Source: Chaetoceros tenuissimus
Lineage: Eukaryota > Bacillariophyta > Thalassiosirophyceae > Chaetocerotales > Chaetocerotaceae
Assembly: GCA_021927905.1 (NCBI GenBank)
Contig: BLLK01000061.1
Span: 1 to 64,000, forward strand
Length of the DNA: 64,000 nucleotides
Reading direction: 5' to 3'
The stretch's first letter is position 1, and each line of letters begins with the position of its first letter. The notes under the pieces were generated by a model that was given only the letters and a program-made list of their open reading frames with translations, ran no database searches and had not been told where the DNA came from. The position numbers were made by a program, and so were the translations under genes. Positions 55,492 to 64,000 of the stretch are shown piece by piece.

Positions 55492-57903
55492 ATGCTCAAC
55501 ATTGCTTGGCTAATCAACAAATACATATCCAGCACCATAGATATACTTCATACTCTTACATTAGAAACAAACATGGCATCATCTTCTAAAATTAATGATT
55601 TGTTTTCCTCTATAGATAAATCTAAAACGTGGGATGCTGTTATATCTCTGCGTTCCTCAGTTTGGTACCGAGATGATTGTGGTGTTGTGACACCTCATGC
55701 AGTACCAACTGCTGGCTGTACGTCCAAGAACAGAGAAATAAATCTAATTGAATGTATACAACAAAGTAAACGTTTCTTGGCTGATTCACAAATTCTACAG
55801 GATGTTCATCATTACCCAAAAAATGCTGCTTTCCGTATCGAAAATTTCAAAGGTCATTCAAAAGAAATGAAAGATTCCATCATCCAATTCCTAAAAGCCA
55901 AAGCTAGAGAACAAGGGACTGAAATACTTCCTAGAAAACAAAGCAACAACAAAACACAGTATCATCACATACGATTCTGTTGTAAACATAACATATGCCA
56001 ACAAACTTCCACTTCAAAAGCTAATTTCAATGACAAGCTACAACAACCAATGACAATTGAAGGTCGTGAACATCAGCCTATAAGCAAAAGGCATTGCAGT
56101 AGGTCTTCACATAATACCTTAAGCCAATGCAGTATGTCTCAACCTCGTAATGAGAAGAGACGCATAAATGGACAAAAGAACAAGACTTCAACTTCACGTT
56201 CTGAAACAACTGAAACTACTTGTAAATTTGCGTTCACAGTGTTTTGTGATAAAAAGTCCAATCATTCAGATCCCAATGATGCTTTATGGTATGTCTCATT
56301 TGCCAACAAGCCTATTCAACACACACATCATTTACCTTTAGATCCAGAGCACTTGACTGCTGCAAAAAATGATTTGACTCCTGAGATACAAACGTTTATA
56401 AAGTATAACGTTCAACTCAACGTTCCATGCCATACTATAGTAGGGCTAGTACAAAAGACATACAACCTTTACGTCTCGCACAGTACTATTCGTTCTTTTA
56501 AAGAGAAAGAGCTGGATGATATTTTTGCCAAAGTTAAAAAAATACCTCATGGACAAGATGCAGAACGGCTGCTAGCTATGATGGAATCAATGGATGACAT
56601 TTCATATGTCTACGTTTTTCATGAACCAGACTCAGGTTTAGTTGTGTATAACCGTATTAGAAAATCAAAGGAAGTTGTTTCGTCCAGTAATAATGCTGTC
56701 CATCTAGCTCTTGAGAATAAATACCGTAGTGAAATATCTGAAATGAGAAGCCAATTGAGTTTGGATGAAAACACAAAAGTATTGGTCTCAATTTGCTGGG
56801 CTACAGATGACCAAATCCGTTCCATGAAGATGTTCCCTGAGTTCTCTTCATGTGACATGACATTTAGTTTGAATAGACTCAGAAGAAATCTTTTCTCATT
56901 TACGGTTGTCACTGGGCACATGAAAACAGTAACAACTATGCATTGTTTTATGCCCTCGAAACAAACCATAGCATATATTTGGCCTATTGCCGAAGCAATG
57001 CCATATCTTTTTGGTACCTCCACTACAAAGCGTATGCTTTGTGTAGCGAGTGATGCAGAGATGGCTTTGATTGATGCCATTAGAATGGGCACCGACAATA
57101 AGCGCGATTACTCAACAGGAATTAAACACAGGCTGGACATGTATCATCTTGTGATCCAGGAGTGGCTAAAGAATGTTATTATTGACAGTAGCACTACTCT
57201 TGAAACAAAACAATGCCTAAAGGATATCCGTGGATTCATACTTTCATGGTTTACTTCCATAGAAAGCGAGGCAGAATATAGAAAGTCCCGCAAGGATTTT
57301 GAGACTATGTATAATTTGGCAAAAGAAGTTGGGCAACTTAAAGATCATCACATCATAGCTATTGATGGTATCCTCAAGAATTTTGATAAATTCCGAGATA
57401 ACTGTGGGCATTGGATATTTAAATACTTACCCACGTTTGGCTTTAGGGGAAGCTCTATTTCAGAGGCAGAGAACAGTACATTAAAACACAATACACCCCA
57501 TGCTGTTGATCATAGACATACACTTGAAAAATCAGGTTATCAATTGATCCAACAAAGTCAATTTAAGAATAAACGTGCGCATACAGTGATGGCAGCAGAT
57601 ATCAATGCAACCAAGATATGGTCGCGATCACAAACTGCCCCCTTTTTAACCAAGTACATGGAAAGTTTAGCAATCAAATTTTTTGATAAAAGGGAATTTG
57701 TTACTGCTGTTTACATTGGAAATAGGAAATGGTTAGTGATACGCTCTTCTATCTTTGAAGAAATTGAGATTGGATGTGTAGATGACAGAGAAGGTATCGC
57801 TGGTGTTTTCGACACAGATAATGATGGCACTAGCAAATATACTAGATTTGAGCATGTTCGAGTGGCTTATGAGAAGCAGATACTGACATGCAATGAAAGC
57901 TAG
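55492..57903 (+). CDS. MULE transposase with FAR1/WRKY-GCM1-like N-terminus
   Basis: 803 residues, single exon, ATG at 55492 (alternative MASSSKIND at 55573). Residues about 110-270 resemble the FAR1/WRKY-GCM1 zinc domain (IQFLKAKAREQG..HIRFCCKHN..VFCDKK..WYVSFANKPIQHTHHLPL, a C-x-C..H-x-H arrangement). The DDE catalytic core is SCDMTF (Asp455), ASDAEMALIDAI (Asp521) and ISEAENSTLK (Glu658 or Glu660), and KHRLDMYHLVIQEW matches the C/D-x-x-H segment following the second Asp. It would cut and join the element's ends in the nucleus. The frame is whole. Confidence 0.85.
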   Translation: MLNIAWLINKYISSTIDILHTLTLETNMASSSKINDLFSSIDKSKTWDAVISLRSSVWYRDDCGVVTPHAVPTAGCTSKNREINLIECIQQSKRFLADSQILQDVHHYPKNAAFRIENFKGHSKEMKDSIIQFLKAKAREQGTEILPRKQSNNKTQYHHIRFCCKHNICQQTSTSKANFNDKLQQPMTIEGREHQPISKRHCSRSSHNTLSQCSMSQPRNEKRRINGQKNKTSTSRSETTETTCKFAFTVFCDKKSNHSDPNDALWYVSFANKPIQHTHHLPLDPEHLTAAKNDLTPEIQTFIKYNVQLNVPCHTIVGLVQKTYNLYVSHSTIRSFKEKELDDIFAKVKKIPHGQDAERLLAMMESMDDISYVYVFHEPDSGLVVYNRIRKSKEVVSSSNNAVHLALENKYRSEISEMRSQLSLDENTKVLVSICWATDDQIRSMKMFPEFSSCDMTFSLNRLRRNLFSFTVVTGHMKTVTTMHCFMPSKQTIAYIWPIAEAMPYLFGTSTTKRMLCVASDAEMALIDAIRMGTDNKRDYSTGIKHRLDMYHLVIQEWLKNVIIDSSTTLETKQCLKDIRGFILSWFTSIESEAEYRKSRKDFETMYNLAKEVGQLKDHHIIAIDGILKNFDKFRDNCGHWIFKYLPTFGFRGSSISEAENSTLKHNTPHAVDHRHTLEKSGYQLIQQSQFKNKRAHTVMAADINATKIWSRSQTAPFLTKYMESLAIKFFDKREFVTAVYIGNRKWLVIRSSIFEEIEIGCVDDREGIAGVFDTDNDGTSKYTRFEHVRVAYEKQILTCNES

Positions 57904-58012
57904 TTGTGATTAGTTGTTGTGTTGGTTGCGCTTGTGTTTTGTGCAAGATGTGTTGCGTAGCACTTCATCCCGTATTGAAAGTACTGGCGTCAATGAAACC
58001 AGAAAATGTCCT

Positions 58013-58080
58013 AAATGGCCTATTCAAGTGGTCTGTCTGTCTCTCTTAAATGGCCTATTGAAATGGTCTGTCTGTCTGTA
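58013..58080 (+). repeat. 35-bp tandem duplication within MULE
   Basis: Two copies of AAATGGCCTATT[CG]AA[GA]TGG followed by TCTGTCTGTCT, at 58013 and 58048. Confidence 0.75.
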
Positions 58081-58148
58081 CGTACAAAAATTCATTTTCT
58101 CCCCCTCCAAAGCCGTACTGAAAAAGTTACGTACGGTTGACACTAGAT

Positions 58149-58181
58149 ATGACGTCGAAAAAAACACATAAGATTTGCCTG
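58149..58181 (-). repeat. Inner inverted repeat of MULE, right copy
   Basis: Reverse complement of 55367-55399, 33 of 33 bp. Confidence 0.8.
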
Positions 58182-58380
58182 AACAATTGCACGAGTAGTT
58201 GTTTGTAGTATCGCACCATGTAACACATGATGTTTCACACATTTGATACTTGATGTAATTTCAGACCCTCGAGTTGTTTGAGGGGTGGCAAATTTTTAGT
58301 CGTGATGATTTTATTTTGTTGGAAACCAAACATCACGGGAGATGGTCCGATACGGATAATATCGTGATGATATCATCACA

Positions 58381-58406
58381 CGTGATGGTTGCTGGGAACG
58401 ACCCTT
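58381..58406 (-). repeat. Right terminal inverted repeat of MULE
   Basis: 26 bp reverse complement of 54875-54900. Confidence 0.9.
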
Positions 58407-58598
58407 TAAAATAATCATACCGCTACATAAAATTGAAAACAAGACACTCTTTTTATTTTATTTTGACGCCATCGGACTTTCACCGATCGAAGCGAGGAGA
58501 ACATAAAAATTGGTTGGCCAGTCGGCCATGGTTTTTATTGTATTTTTTGAGGTATGGGAGGATTTTGAAAATTGCATTTGTTTGTCTCAAATTGTATT

Positions 58599-61500
58599 CT
58601 AAGATGCCACATGCGTGGTATCGGAAAATAAATTCCCACATGCGCGGCGAACTTCCTGGACTGTTGCCGGTGCATTTAGCTCAAATAATTCTGACTGAGA
58701 TGTTTCTTTGCGATATGAACGAATGGCATCCTTGATGGCAAAGAAAACAGCAGCCGAAAGGATCAAAGGTGGTTCACCGACTTCCTTTGAAGATAGAAAA
58801 TCATTTGGATTTTCAGGTAAATCAGAAATATTTGATGCGCTTCTGGGAAACATATACACGTCAAGATTTATAGGAACTGTTGATGTGGCTGGAGGTTTGT
58901 ATCGCCATGTGTTGACAGTGTTCATGGAACCATAATTTTTGTTGTCTTTTCGATCTTCATAAACCACTTTTTCAGAGAGAACATAACCAACTCCCATCAT
59001 AAATGCACCCTCTATTTGACCGATATCAAGCGCTGGATTGATTGACAAGCCACAGTCATAAATAAGGCTACTTTTAAGGATTTTTGTCTCGCCAGTTATG
59101 ATGTCTACCTCAACTTCGCAGCAAGCAGCTGAGTATGTAAATCCTGTAAACTTATCTGGGGCAGATGGGTTTCTAGGATACGCAATTGGTTTGGAATCAT
59201 ATTGCAGAACTTCATAATAAGGAAGAGATGGTTGCCCTGTTGGAGTTTTAAATGTCCCAACAGGAAGAGCTTCTTCGCCACCTTTAATCTTGACATTGGA
59301 TGCAACTGTAAGGTTGACGCGCTCAGAATTTGCATGTTGAATTAGTTTTTGCCAAACTAATTGTCCATCCTGAAGTTCGTGACGCCAGGCATTGGTATAA
59401 TTCCAAAAGTCGACGCCATTATTTTTGCACCATTGCTCGCCATATTCTGTCCGCAAAGAATATCCAAAATTTAGAATTCTACCTCGAAGCTCTTGACACA
59501 CACGACGAACTGCTTCACCATTAAATGATGTACCAGTAGATGCACCTGTGCTTGTTGGATTTGGAATTACGCTGGTTTTAGGGAACTGGATTTGTATGTA
59601 ATCCAACGGGAGATTCAGTACATATGCTGCTACCTGTAAGAGCTTAGTTCGAAGTCCTTGCCCACAGTCAACACCTGACTGGTTAATCATGATAGTCCCA
59701 TCGCTACTGTATACAGAAATCATGCAAGATGCTTGTTCTAACATCTTCAGATTGTATCCAGAACCGTATTTAATTGGTAGCATGTAAATTCCTCTTTTTT
59801 TCCACCGATTGAGACGATTAAATTCTATTACATCCTTTTTCTTTTCTTCGTACTCCGTGACTTTTTGGGCAAACTGGAGAACCTCTCTCATATAACAATA
59901 AGTCAAGGTTTGACCAAAAGGTGTTACTTCTCCTCGCTTGTAGAGATTACGCATCCGAACTTCGAGAGGATCAATGTAGCTGTCGCTATCAGCATCTTTA
60001 TTCAAGACTGTGATCGCATCATCCCAAGCAGTTTCAATCATGAGCATTCCCTGAAGATCTCCGAAACCACGAAAAGCTGTCGTAGGCTGAGTGTTGGTCC
60101 TGCAAACATCAATTTGTGTCTCAAAATTTCGAACAAAGTATGCATTATCTGTTCGTAATTGGATACAATTTGTGACAACAAAAGAGCAATCAAGAAAACT
60201 TCCTCCATCCATATAAATTTCGCTACGCAGACCATGCACGATTCCGTTTTTATCTATTGCAATCCAACTTTCTCCCTCTATTCCTCCACGTTGACCCATC
60301 ATTGCTGAATCTGCCTCGCGTTCCATCACAATGCGTACAGGACGTTGAATTTTGTTTGCAGCAACAACAGCAGGTCCAACAATGAACCTACTTTGTTCAG
60401 TTTTTCCACCATAGCTACCTCCAAGTTGCCGAATTTCGATTTCAACTTTGTTAGACTCAACAGCTATTGCATCAACACAAGTCTGGTGGCACTCAGCTGG
60501 ACTTTGGCTTGAAGGAAAAGCTTTCATTCGGTTGTCATCAAGTGGGATAGCTACTGCAGCTTGGGTCTCCATATAGAAATGAAGCTGCCTGCCTGTTTTA
60601 ATCTTTGACCGAACAATGGCACACTCAACCCCATCAATCAAAGCTGTTTCATCATCACCGTAACTCCAATCCAATTGACTCCGAGGTCGTGTCAACTTCC
60701 ACAAGTGTGACATGAATGGGTAATGGACACAGAAGTCTGGATATATAGAATTCTTTCTTCGCGCTTCACCTACTGTAAGAATTGGTTGACTCCATTCATT
60801 TTTGTAATCACCACCAATTTCACTGTATTTCACGTAATTGTTAGCAATAAACGTGGCAGCATGAGTTGCTTGATGTTCAGTATCGGCAAGAACCAAGGCT
60901 ATTGCTTGACCTACATATTGAACTACATTTTCTGCAAAGAGAGGCTGATCACCCCCCATTCCTTGCAAATTCTTACCATGCGCAGGTACATCTTTGTGGT
61001 CAATAAGATAGATACTGAAACCTAATTCATGCGAAAGCTTTTGCTCAAACTCAGGACCAGCATCAAGCGAAAATGACTTGAGGGCATGTAAACTTTGAAC
61101 AAAGGCTCCATTCAAGGTTCTTTTTGGCACTTGAATCTCATGAGTGTATCTAGTGTGCCCTGTAGTTTGATCGAGGGCAGAGATTTTTATATATGGCTTT
61201 CGAATGGCATCATTGTTGATTTCAGAAGACTTATTGCTACTATTCTCTGGCATTGGTCTCTGTTTACCATTGGTCACTGGCCAATTACCCCATACAGTAT
61301 CACCGGCACTTTTTAGTCTATCAGATACATCATTTGACTGGGCTCGTACTAGTGCCTTGTACAAAAATCCAATTGCCAAGTTTGCTTTGTACTCATCGGT
61401 GATACCTTCATTTGGGACTGATATCATCCTCTTTGCGTGCCTTTTGAGCTCATCAGTAACTTCTTGTTTCAAGGCAGTTGCTATTGTCTCAAAATTTTTC

Positions 61501-63839
61501 AATGCATCTTGCAGAGTTTTACCAACTAAATTCCATTCGCATTCAACAGCACACCATGGGTATGGTGCAATACCACCAAAGACGATCTTTACATCCTCTG
61601 AAACATGGCCATCTTTGTCAATTGGTAAAACAATTGCTGAGTTGACAATAGAATGGGAGTTCACTTCACGCATAGCAGTTTTGTTTGGCATGATAAAGTC
61701 ATCCTTGATGGGAACTTCGTAGCTCTTGATCAATATTCTCCATGGGAGATCTTTATCTTCAGGTTTCTTAATGCGCTCAACCAAGTCACTACAAGTTTCC
61801 ACAATTGTGTTCTCTGTGTCCAATAAAGAACAGTATATAATCCTGGCATTTAGTGCAAACAGTACTGAGAATAGATCAGAAGGAAATGGATCACCCTCAT
61901 GAATGTGTTTTAACACTAGCATTGTATTGCCACCCACGGTTGCAGCATTTCTTACAATAGTTCCTGCTGTGCGACGTGCCATGTATAAAATTGCTCCTAA
62001 TGAGTTTGTGTCATCTATCTTTGAACCAACTTTTGAAAGATATGATATCAGATTGGAGTACGTTAAACCAGCACCAAACTCAAATCTGCCATCTTCATTT
62101 ACCATCTTTGGTGCATGCTTCAAAGTCGCCATGTCAGCGATATTAATAAGAGTATGGTTAGTGCTTTGGATACTACCAGTGAATTCTTCGGGATACATCC
62201 CAAAAGATGTGTTACCATTGACTAGATGTACATTCTTGTTGTTTCCATCTTTAAGCTCCCTTGACAAAGCTCCGAGAGACTCTGCTGTGAGCCAAGTCGT
62301 ATTAGATTTGCCTTGAATGTTCAAATGTGAGGGGGTATTGCTTCTTGTGGCCTCAGGTGGAAAAGGGATTGTAGGAATGAAATTTGTTGGGTCTAGAGGA
62401 TCGTCATCGTCCTCGACTTCACATTTCATTCGATTTTTCTCTTCTTCCTCCCCCCAGTCACTTGCAAAAGTCTTCATGGCAGTAAGAATAGGTCTATAAC
62501 CAGTACATCTGCAAATGTTCCCATCAAACAAGTCTTCAATATCTTTCATTGTAGAGTTAGGGCAACTTTGCATATGCCCTGTCATGTTCATCACAAATCC
62601 AGTTGAACAATATCCACATTGACTCCCGTTATTTTCTGCTAGAGCTCTAGCTACTGGGTTGACTTTTAGTGATCGTCCTTTCTTTTGCCTGAATCTTACT
62701 ATGCCCCCATCATCTTCGTTTGTCTTTCCACTTTTTTTATTGTCAGATCCTCTTGAATTTTTATATTGTTTTAGCTCTTCATGGGCTTTCAGGGTTGCAG
62801 GAGTCAATACTCCAGGTCGCACACCTGCGCGGGAGTGCTGTAGAGATTGACCAATCTTTGCAGGAATTCTTTTTGGTTTTCCTCCAGTACCCTCTACGGT
62901 TGTAACTACAAGCCCATCAAGTGAACAAACAGGTCGGAGACACGAATTAATTGCTCGGTGGATTGGCTCTTGAGTTTCCTTATTGTACTCAGAGAGAATA
63001 CAAGTACACGCACCACATCCGCCCTGACCACATCCCTTCTTTGCCCCAGTCAATCCAACCTCTGGTGAGCGAAGATAGTCTATGAGCAACAAAGTTGGAG
63101 ATGGATTTTCAACCACAATTTTGTTTCCATTCAACCAGAATTGAACCTTATTTGCAGCACTTGTAGTCTCAACTTCATTCTCATCATTAATGGAACTTTC
63201 TATTTCTGCTCTTTCAACGTTCCCTCTTAGTTCAATCCCTTGTTTCTCTTCGTCAATACTCAATGGGTTCAGCGAAGGAGGTGCTTGAGACGCAGTAACA
63301 GATTGAGGAGACGCCACACTAGCAACGCGATTGGCAGAGGGAGAGACATTCTCCTGTTCCTCTTCAACAATCGATGGGTTCAGCGAAGGAGGTGCTTGAG
63401 ACGTAGAAACAGGTTGAGGAAGATCATCACTAGGAGAAGGCACTACACCATGATCAACACGAATGTTAGAAGATTCAAGGTTAGGGTCTCTTGATTGTGA
63501 TGCTAGTGGCACGTCTCGATTAGTATTTCCTTCATTGATATAGATAGATTCCTGTCGGGTGCAAATACCACCACCACCCGCAAGTTTGACCTTGATTTGA
63601 ACTACCCCGGACAAAGGGGAGGCAACTGTATAGAAATATGATTTATTTCTTTGAAGTGCAAGTGCATCTGTAATTGTTGCTACTGGCCTGGGAGATAAAA
63701 CTTTGAGACTAGAAGATGTTCCCCGGAAACAATCTTTTCCTTCAAGTGAACCAAGCAACTTTGAACTTTTAGAGTCCCAAACAACACGGACCATAGTACC
63801 ATCTCCGATCACTCCACAGAGAACGAGCGGGTCTTTCAT
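58599..63839 (-). CDS. Xanthine dehydrogenase/aldehyde oxidase family molybdoenzyme with long N-terminal extension
   Basis: 1746 residues in one open frame; typical members have about 1330. The N-terminal 230 residues are extra and include a tandem SQAPPSLNP-type unit. Then follow the plant-type 2Fe-2S domain (KGCGQGGCGACTC), the second 2Fe-2S domain (GSQCGYCSTGF and NICRCTGYRPIL) after an extra insert of about 75 residues, the FAD domain (RTAGTIVRNAATVGGNTM) and the molybdopterin domain (LGGSYGGKTEQSRF, TTAFRGFGDLQGM, GVDCGQGLRTK, EVGEPPLILSAA). The Glu of GGKE that binds purine in xanthine dehydrogenase is Thr here, so xanthine may not be the substrate; an aldehyde or other heterocycle is possible. 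A small 5' exon (63931-63939, joining to 63845 as MVK-QSMKDP) or more upstream coding is possible. Confidence 0.88.
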   Translation of the reverse strand: MKDPLVLCGVIGDGTMVRVVWDSKSSKLLGSLEGKDCFRGTSSSLKVLSPRPVATITDALALQRNKSYFYTVASPLSGVVQIKVKLAGGGGICTRQESIYINEGNTNRDVPLASQSRDPNLESSNIRVDHGVVPSPSDDLPQPVSTSQAPPSLNPSIVEEEQENVSPSANRVASVASPQSVTASQAPPSLNPLSIDEEKQGIELRGNVERAEIESSINDENEVETTSAANKVQFWLNGNKIVVENPSPTLLLIDYLRSPEVGLTGAKKGCGQGGCGACTCILSEYNKETQEPIHRAINSCLRPVCSLDGLVVTTVEGTGGKPKRIPAKIGQSLQHSRAGVRPGVLTPATLKAHEELKQYKNSRGSDNKKSGKTNEDDGGIVRFRQKKGRSLKVNPVARALAENNGSQCGYCSTGFVMNMTGHMQSCPNSTMKDIEDLFDGNICRCTGYRPILTAMKTFASDWGEEEEKNRMKCEVEDDDDPLDPTNFIPTIPFPPEATRSNTPSHLNIQGKSNTTWLTAESLGALSRELKDGNNKNVHLVNGNTSFGMYPEEFTGSIQSTNHTLINIADMATLKHAPKMVNEDGRFEFGAGLTYSNLISYLSKVGSKIDDTNSLGAILYMARRTAGTIVRNAATVGGNTMLVLKHIHEGDPFPSDLFSVLFALNARIIYCSLLDTENTIVETCSDLVERIKKPEDKDLPWRILIKSYEVPIKDDFIMPNKTAMREVNSHSIVNSAIVLPIDKDGHVSEDVKIVFGGIAPYPWCAVECEWNLVGKTLQDALKNFETIATALKQEVTDELKRHAKRMISVPNEGITDEYKANLAIGFLYKALVRAQSNDVSDRLKSAGDTVWGNWPVTNGKQRPMPENSSNKSSEINNDAIRKPYIKISALDQTTGHTRYTHEIQVPKRTLNGAFVQSLHALKSFSLDAGPEFEQKLSHELGFSIYLIDHKDVPAHGKNLQGMGGDQPLFAENVVQYVGQAIALVLADTEHQATHAATFIANNYVKYSEIGGDYKNEWSQPILTVGEARRKNSIYPDFCVHYPFMSHLWKLTRPRSQLDWSYGDDETALIDGVECAIVRSKIKTGRQLHFYMETQAAVAIPLDDNRMKAFPSSQSPAECHQTCVDAIAVESNKVEIEIRQLGGSYGGKTEQSRFIVGPAVVAANKIQRPVRIVMEREADSAMMGQRGGIEGESWIAIDKNGIVHGLRSEIYMDGGSFLDCSFVVTNCIQLRTDNAYFVRNFETQIDVCRTNTQPTTAFRGFGDLQGMLMIETAWDDAITVLNKDADSDSYIDPLEVRMRNLYKRGEVTPFGQTLTYCYMREVLQFAQKVTEYEEKKKDVIEFNRLNRWKKRGIYMLPIKYGSGYNLKMLEQASCMISVYSSDGTIMINQSGVDCGQGLRTKLLQVAAYVLNLPLDYIQIQFPKTSVIPNPTSTGASTGTSFNGEAVRRVCQELRGRILNFGYSLRTEYGEQWCKNNGVDFWNYTNAWRHELQDGQLVWQKLIQHANSERVNLTVASNVKIKGGEEALPVGTFKTPTGQPSLPYYEVLQYDSKPIAYPRNPSAPDKFTGFTYSAACCEVEVDIITGETKILKSSLIYDCGLSINPALDIGQIEGAFMMGVGYVLSEKVVYEDRKDNKNYGSMNTVNTWRYKPPATSTVPINLDVYMFPRSASNISDLPENPNDFLSSKEVGEPPLILSAAVFFAIKDAIRSYRKETSQSELFELNAPATVQEVRRACGNLFSDTTHVAS
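63240..63420 (-). repeat. Duplicated unit in N-terminal extension of the XDH/AO gene
   Basis: A stretch of about 50 bp coding for SQAPPSLNP occurs twice, around 63262 and 63372, about 110 bp apart. The core GGGTTCAGCGAAGGAGGTGC is identical in both. Confidence 0.7.
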
Positions 63840-64000
63840 GGACTGCTTAGATTGAATGTCAATAAAAATCCAGAGGAAGGTTAGATTTTGTAAGAAGATC
63901 CAGAAAAAGGATTTGTATAGTGTACTTTACCTTTACCATATGAATATCTTCAAGGATTGCTATTAGAATCTGTTGGTGGTCAAAAATTCATTTATGTGGA

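Larger units (their letters stand above)
57904..58380. other. Non-coding right arm of MULE
   Basis: 477 bp between transposase stop and the right terminal repeat. It holds a 35-bp tandem duplication (58013-58080), GTACGTAC at 58078-58085, the inner inverted repeat and a palindromic right subterminal segment. Confidence 0.5.
54875..58406 (+). mobile_element. Mutator-like (MULE) DNA transposon, complete in outline
   Basis: 3.5-kb element bounded by 26-bp perfect terminal inverted repeats (54875-54900 and 58381-58406, starting AAGGGTCGTTCCCA). It carries one uninterrupted transposase gene (55492-57903). The left end contains three ATCACGACC-like units and several ATCACG[CT]GTGAT palindromes (54895-55045), and the right end has like ones (58365-58390), so these are probable transposase-binding sites. 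A second, inner inverted repeat of 33 bp identical (55367-55399 and 58149-58181) lies nearer the gene. No target-site duplication of 8-11 bp is apparent in the flanks. Intact ends and gene suggest fairly recent insertion. Confidence 0.85.

Noticed and set aside
57914-58171. Small open frames on both strands in the right arm of the transposon
   Set aside because: Similar peptides (GKSYVFFSTS) on left and right arise because the inner inverted repeat is read in both directions, not from a gene.
54860-58420. Target-site duplication flanking the transposon
   Set aside because: Flanks GTAGATTTCT and TAAAATAATC do not match in any 3-11 bp register tried.
1-64000. tRNA, rRNA or snRNA genes
   Set aside because: No cloverleaf-type T-loop or rRNA-like segment was seen by eye; a covariance-model scan would be needed to exclude them fully.

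Overview
The window looks like nuclear DNA of a diatom, probably a centric one; the species cannot be told from the sequence alone. It is AT-rich, genes are packed on both strands with 50-800 bp between them, and introns are few, short (about 65-95 bp) and GT-AG. Several proteins carry diatom hallmarks: an N-terminal signal peptide ending in an A-x-A|F plastid motif (HemA and a PEP-mutase-family enzyme), and secreted proteins with long Ser/Pro-x-x-Pro-Ser linkers (a sulfatase, an FG-GAP-like protein and a gametolysin-type protease). No tRNA, rRNA, CRISPR array or virus-like element was recognised. Layout: 1-5366 holds a sulfatase (3' end off the window), a METTL21-like methyltransferase and an SLC37-type sugar-phosphate exchanger. 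5871-13579 holds an mpaB/rubber-oxygenase-like membrane protein, a plastid-directed PEP mutase/isocitrate lyase family enzyme, a phosphoglycerate-mutase-like protein with apparent lumen targeting but no catalytic histidines, a secreted ShKT + N-formylglutamate amidohydrolase-like protein, and a MYND-finger protein. 13994-22840 holds an FG-GAP-like membrane protein, an unusual JmjC + methyltransferase + methyltransferase fusion, a diphthine-ammonia ligase and a TPR protein with a TIR-like N-terminus. 23239-35921 holds a PntB-PntA fused transhydrogenase, a TauE/SafE permease, glutamyl-tRNA reductase, an ER thioredoxin-fold protein, a Dsc3-like ubiquitin-fold membrane protein, a prolyl-hydroxylase-TPR protein and the ribosome-biogenesis factor WDR12/Ytm1.

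From 35989 to 52988 three related MscS-type mechanosensitive channels with EF-hand-like segments lie in mixed orientation, with a TPR protein, a small unknown, a gametolysin and a coiled-coil protein between them. A WW-domain protein follows. A complete-looking Mutator-like DNA transposon (54875-58406) with 26-bp terminal inverted repeats sits next to the last gene, a 1746-residue xanthine dehydrogenase/aldehyde oxidase family enzyme read on the minus strand.

The genes do not form one pathway. Recurring themes are plastid and tetrapyrrole functions (HemA, PEP-mutase-like, PGM-like), secreted or endomembrane enzymes (sulfatase, gametolysin, JmjC-MT-MT, P4H-TPR, thioredoxin-like), and ion or volume control (three MscS channels). 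A palindrome, GTACGTAC, recurs in the intergenic DNA and is a candidate promoter element. The best candidates for undescribed biology are the JmjC-MT-MT fusion, the GTACGTAC element, the mechanosensitive-channel cluster and the non-catalytic PGM-like protein.
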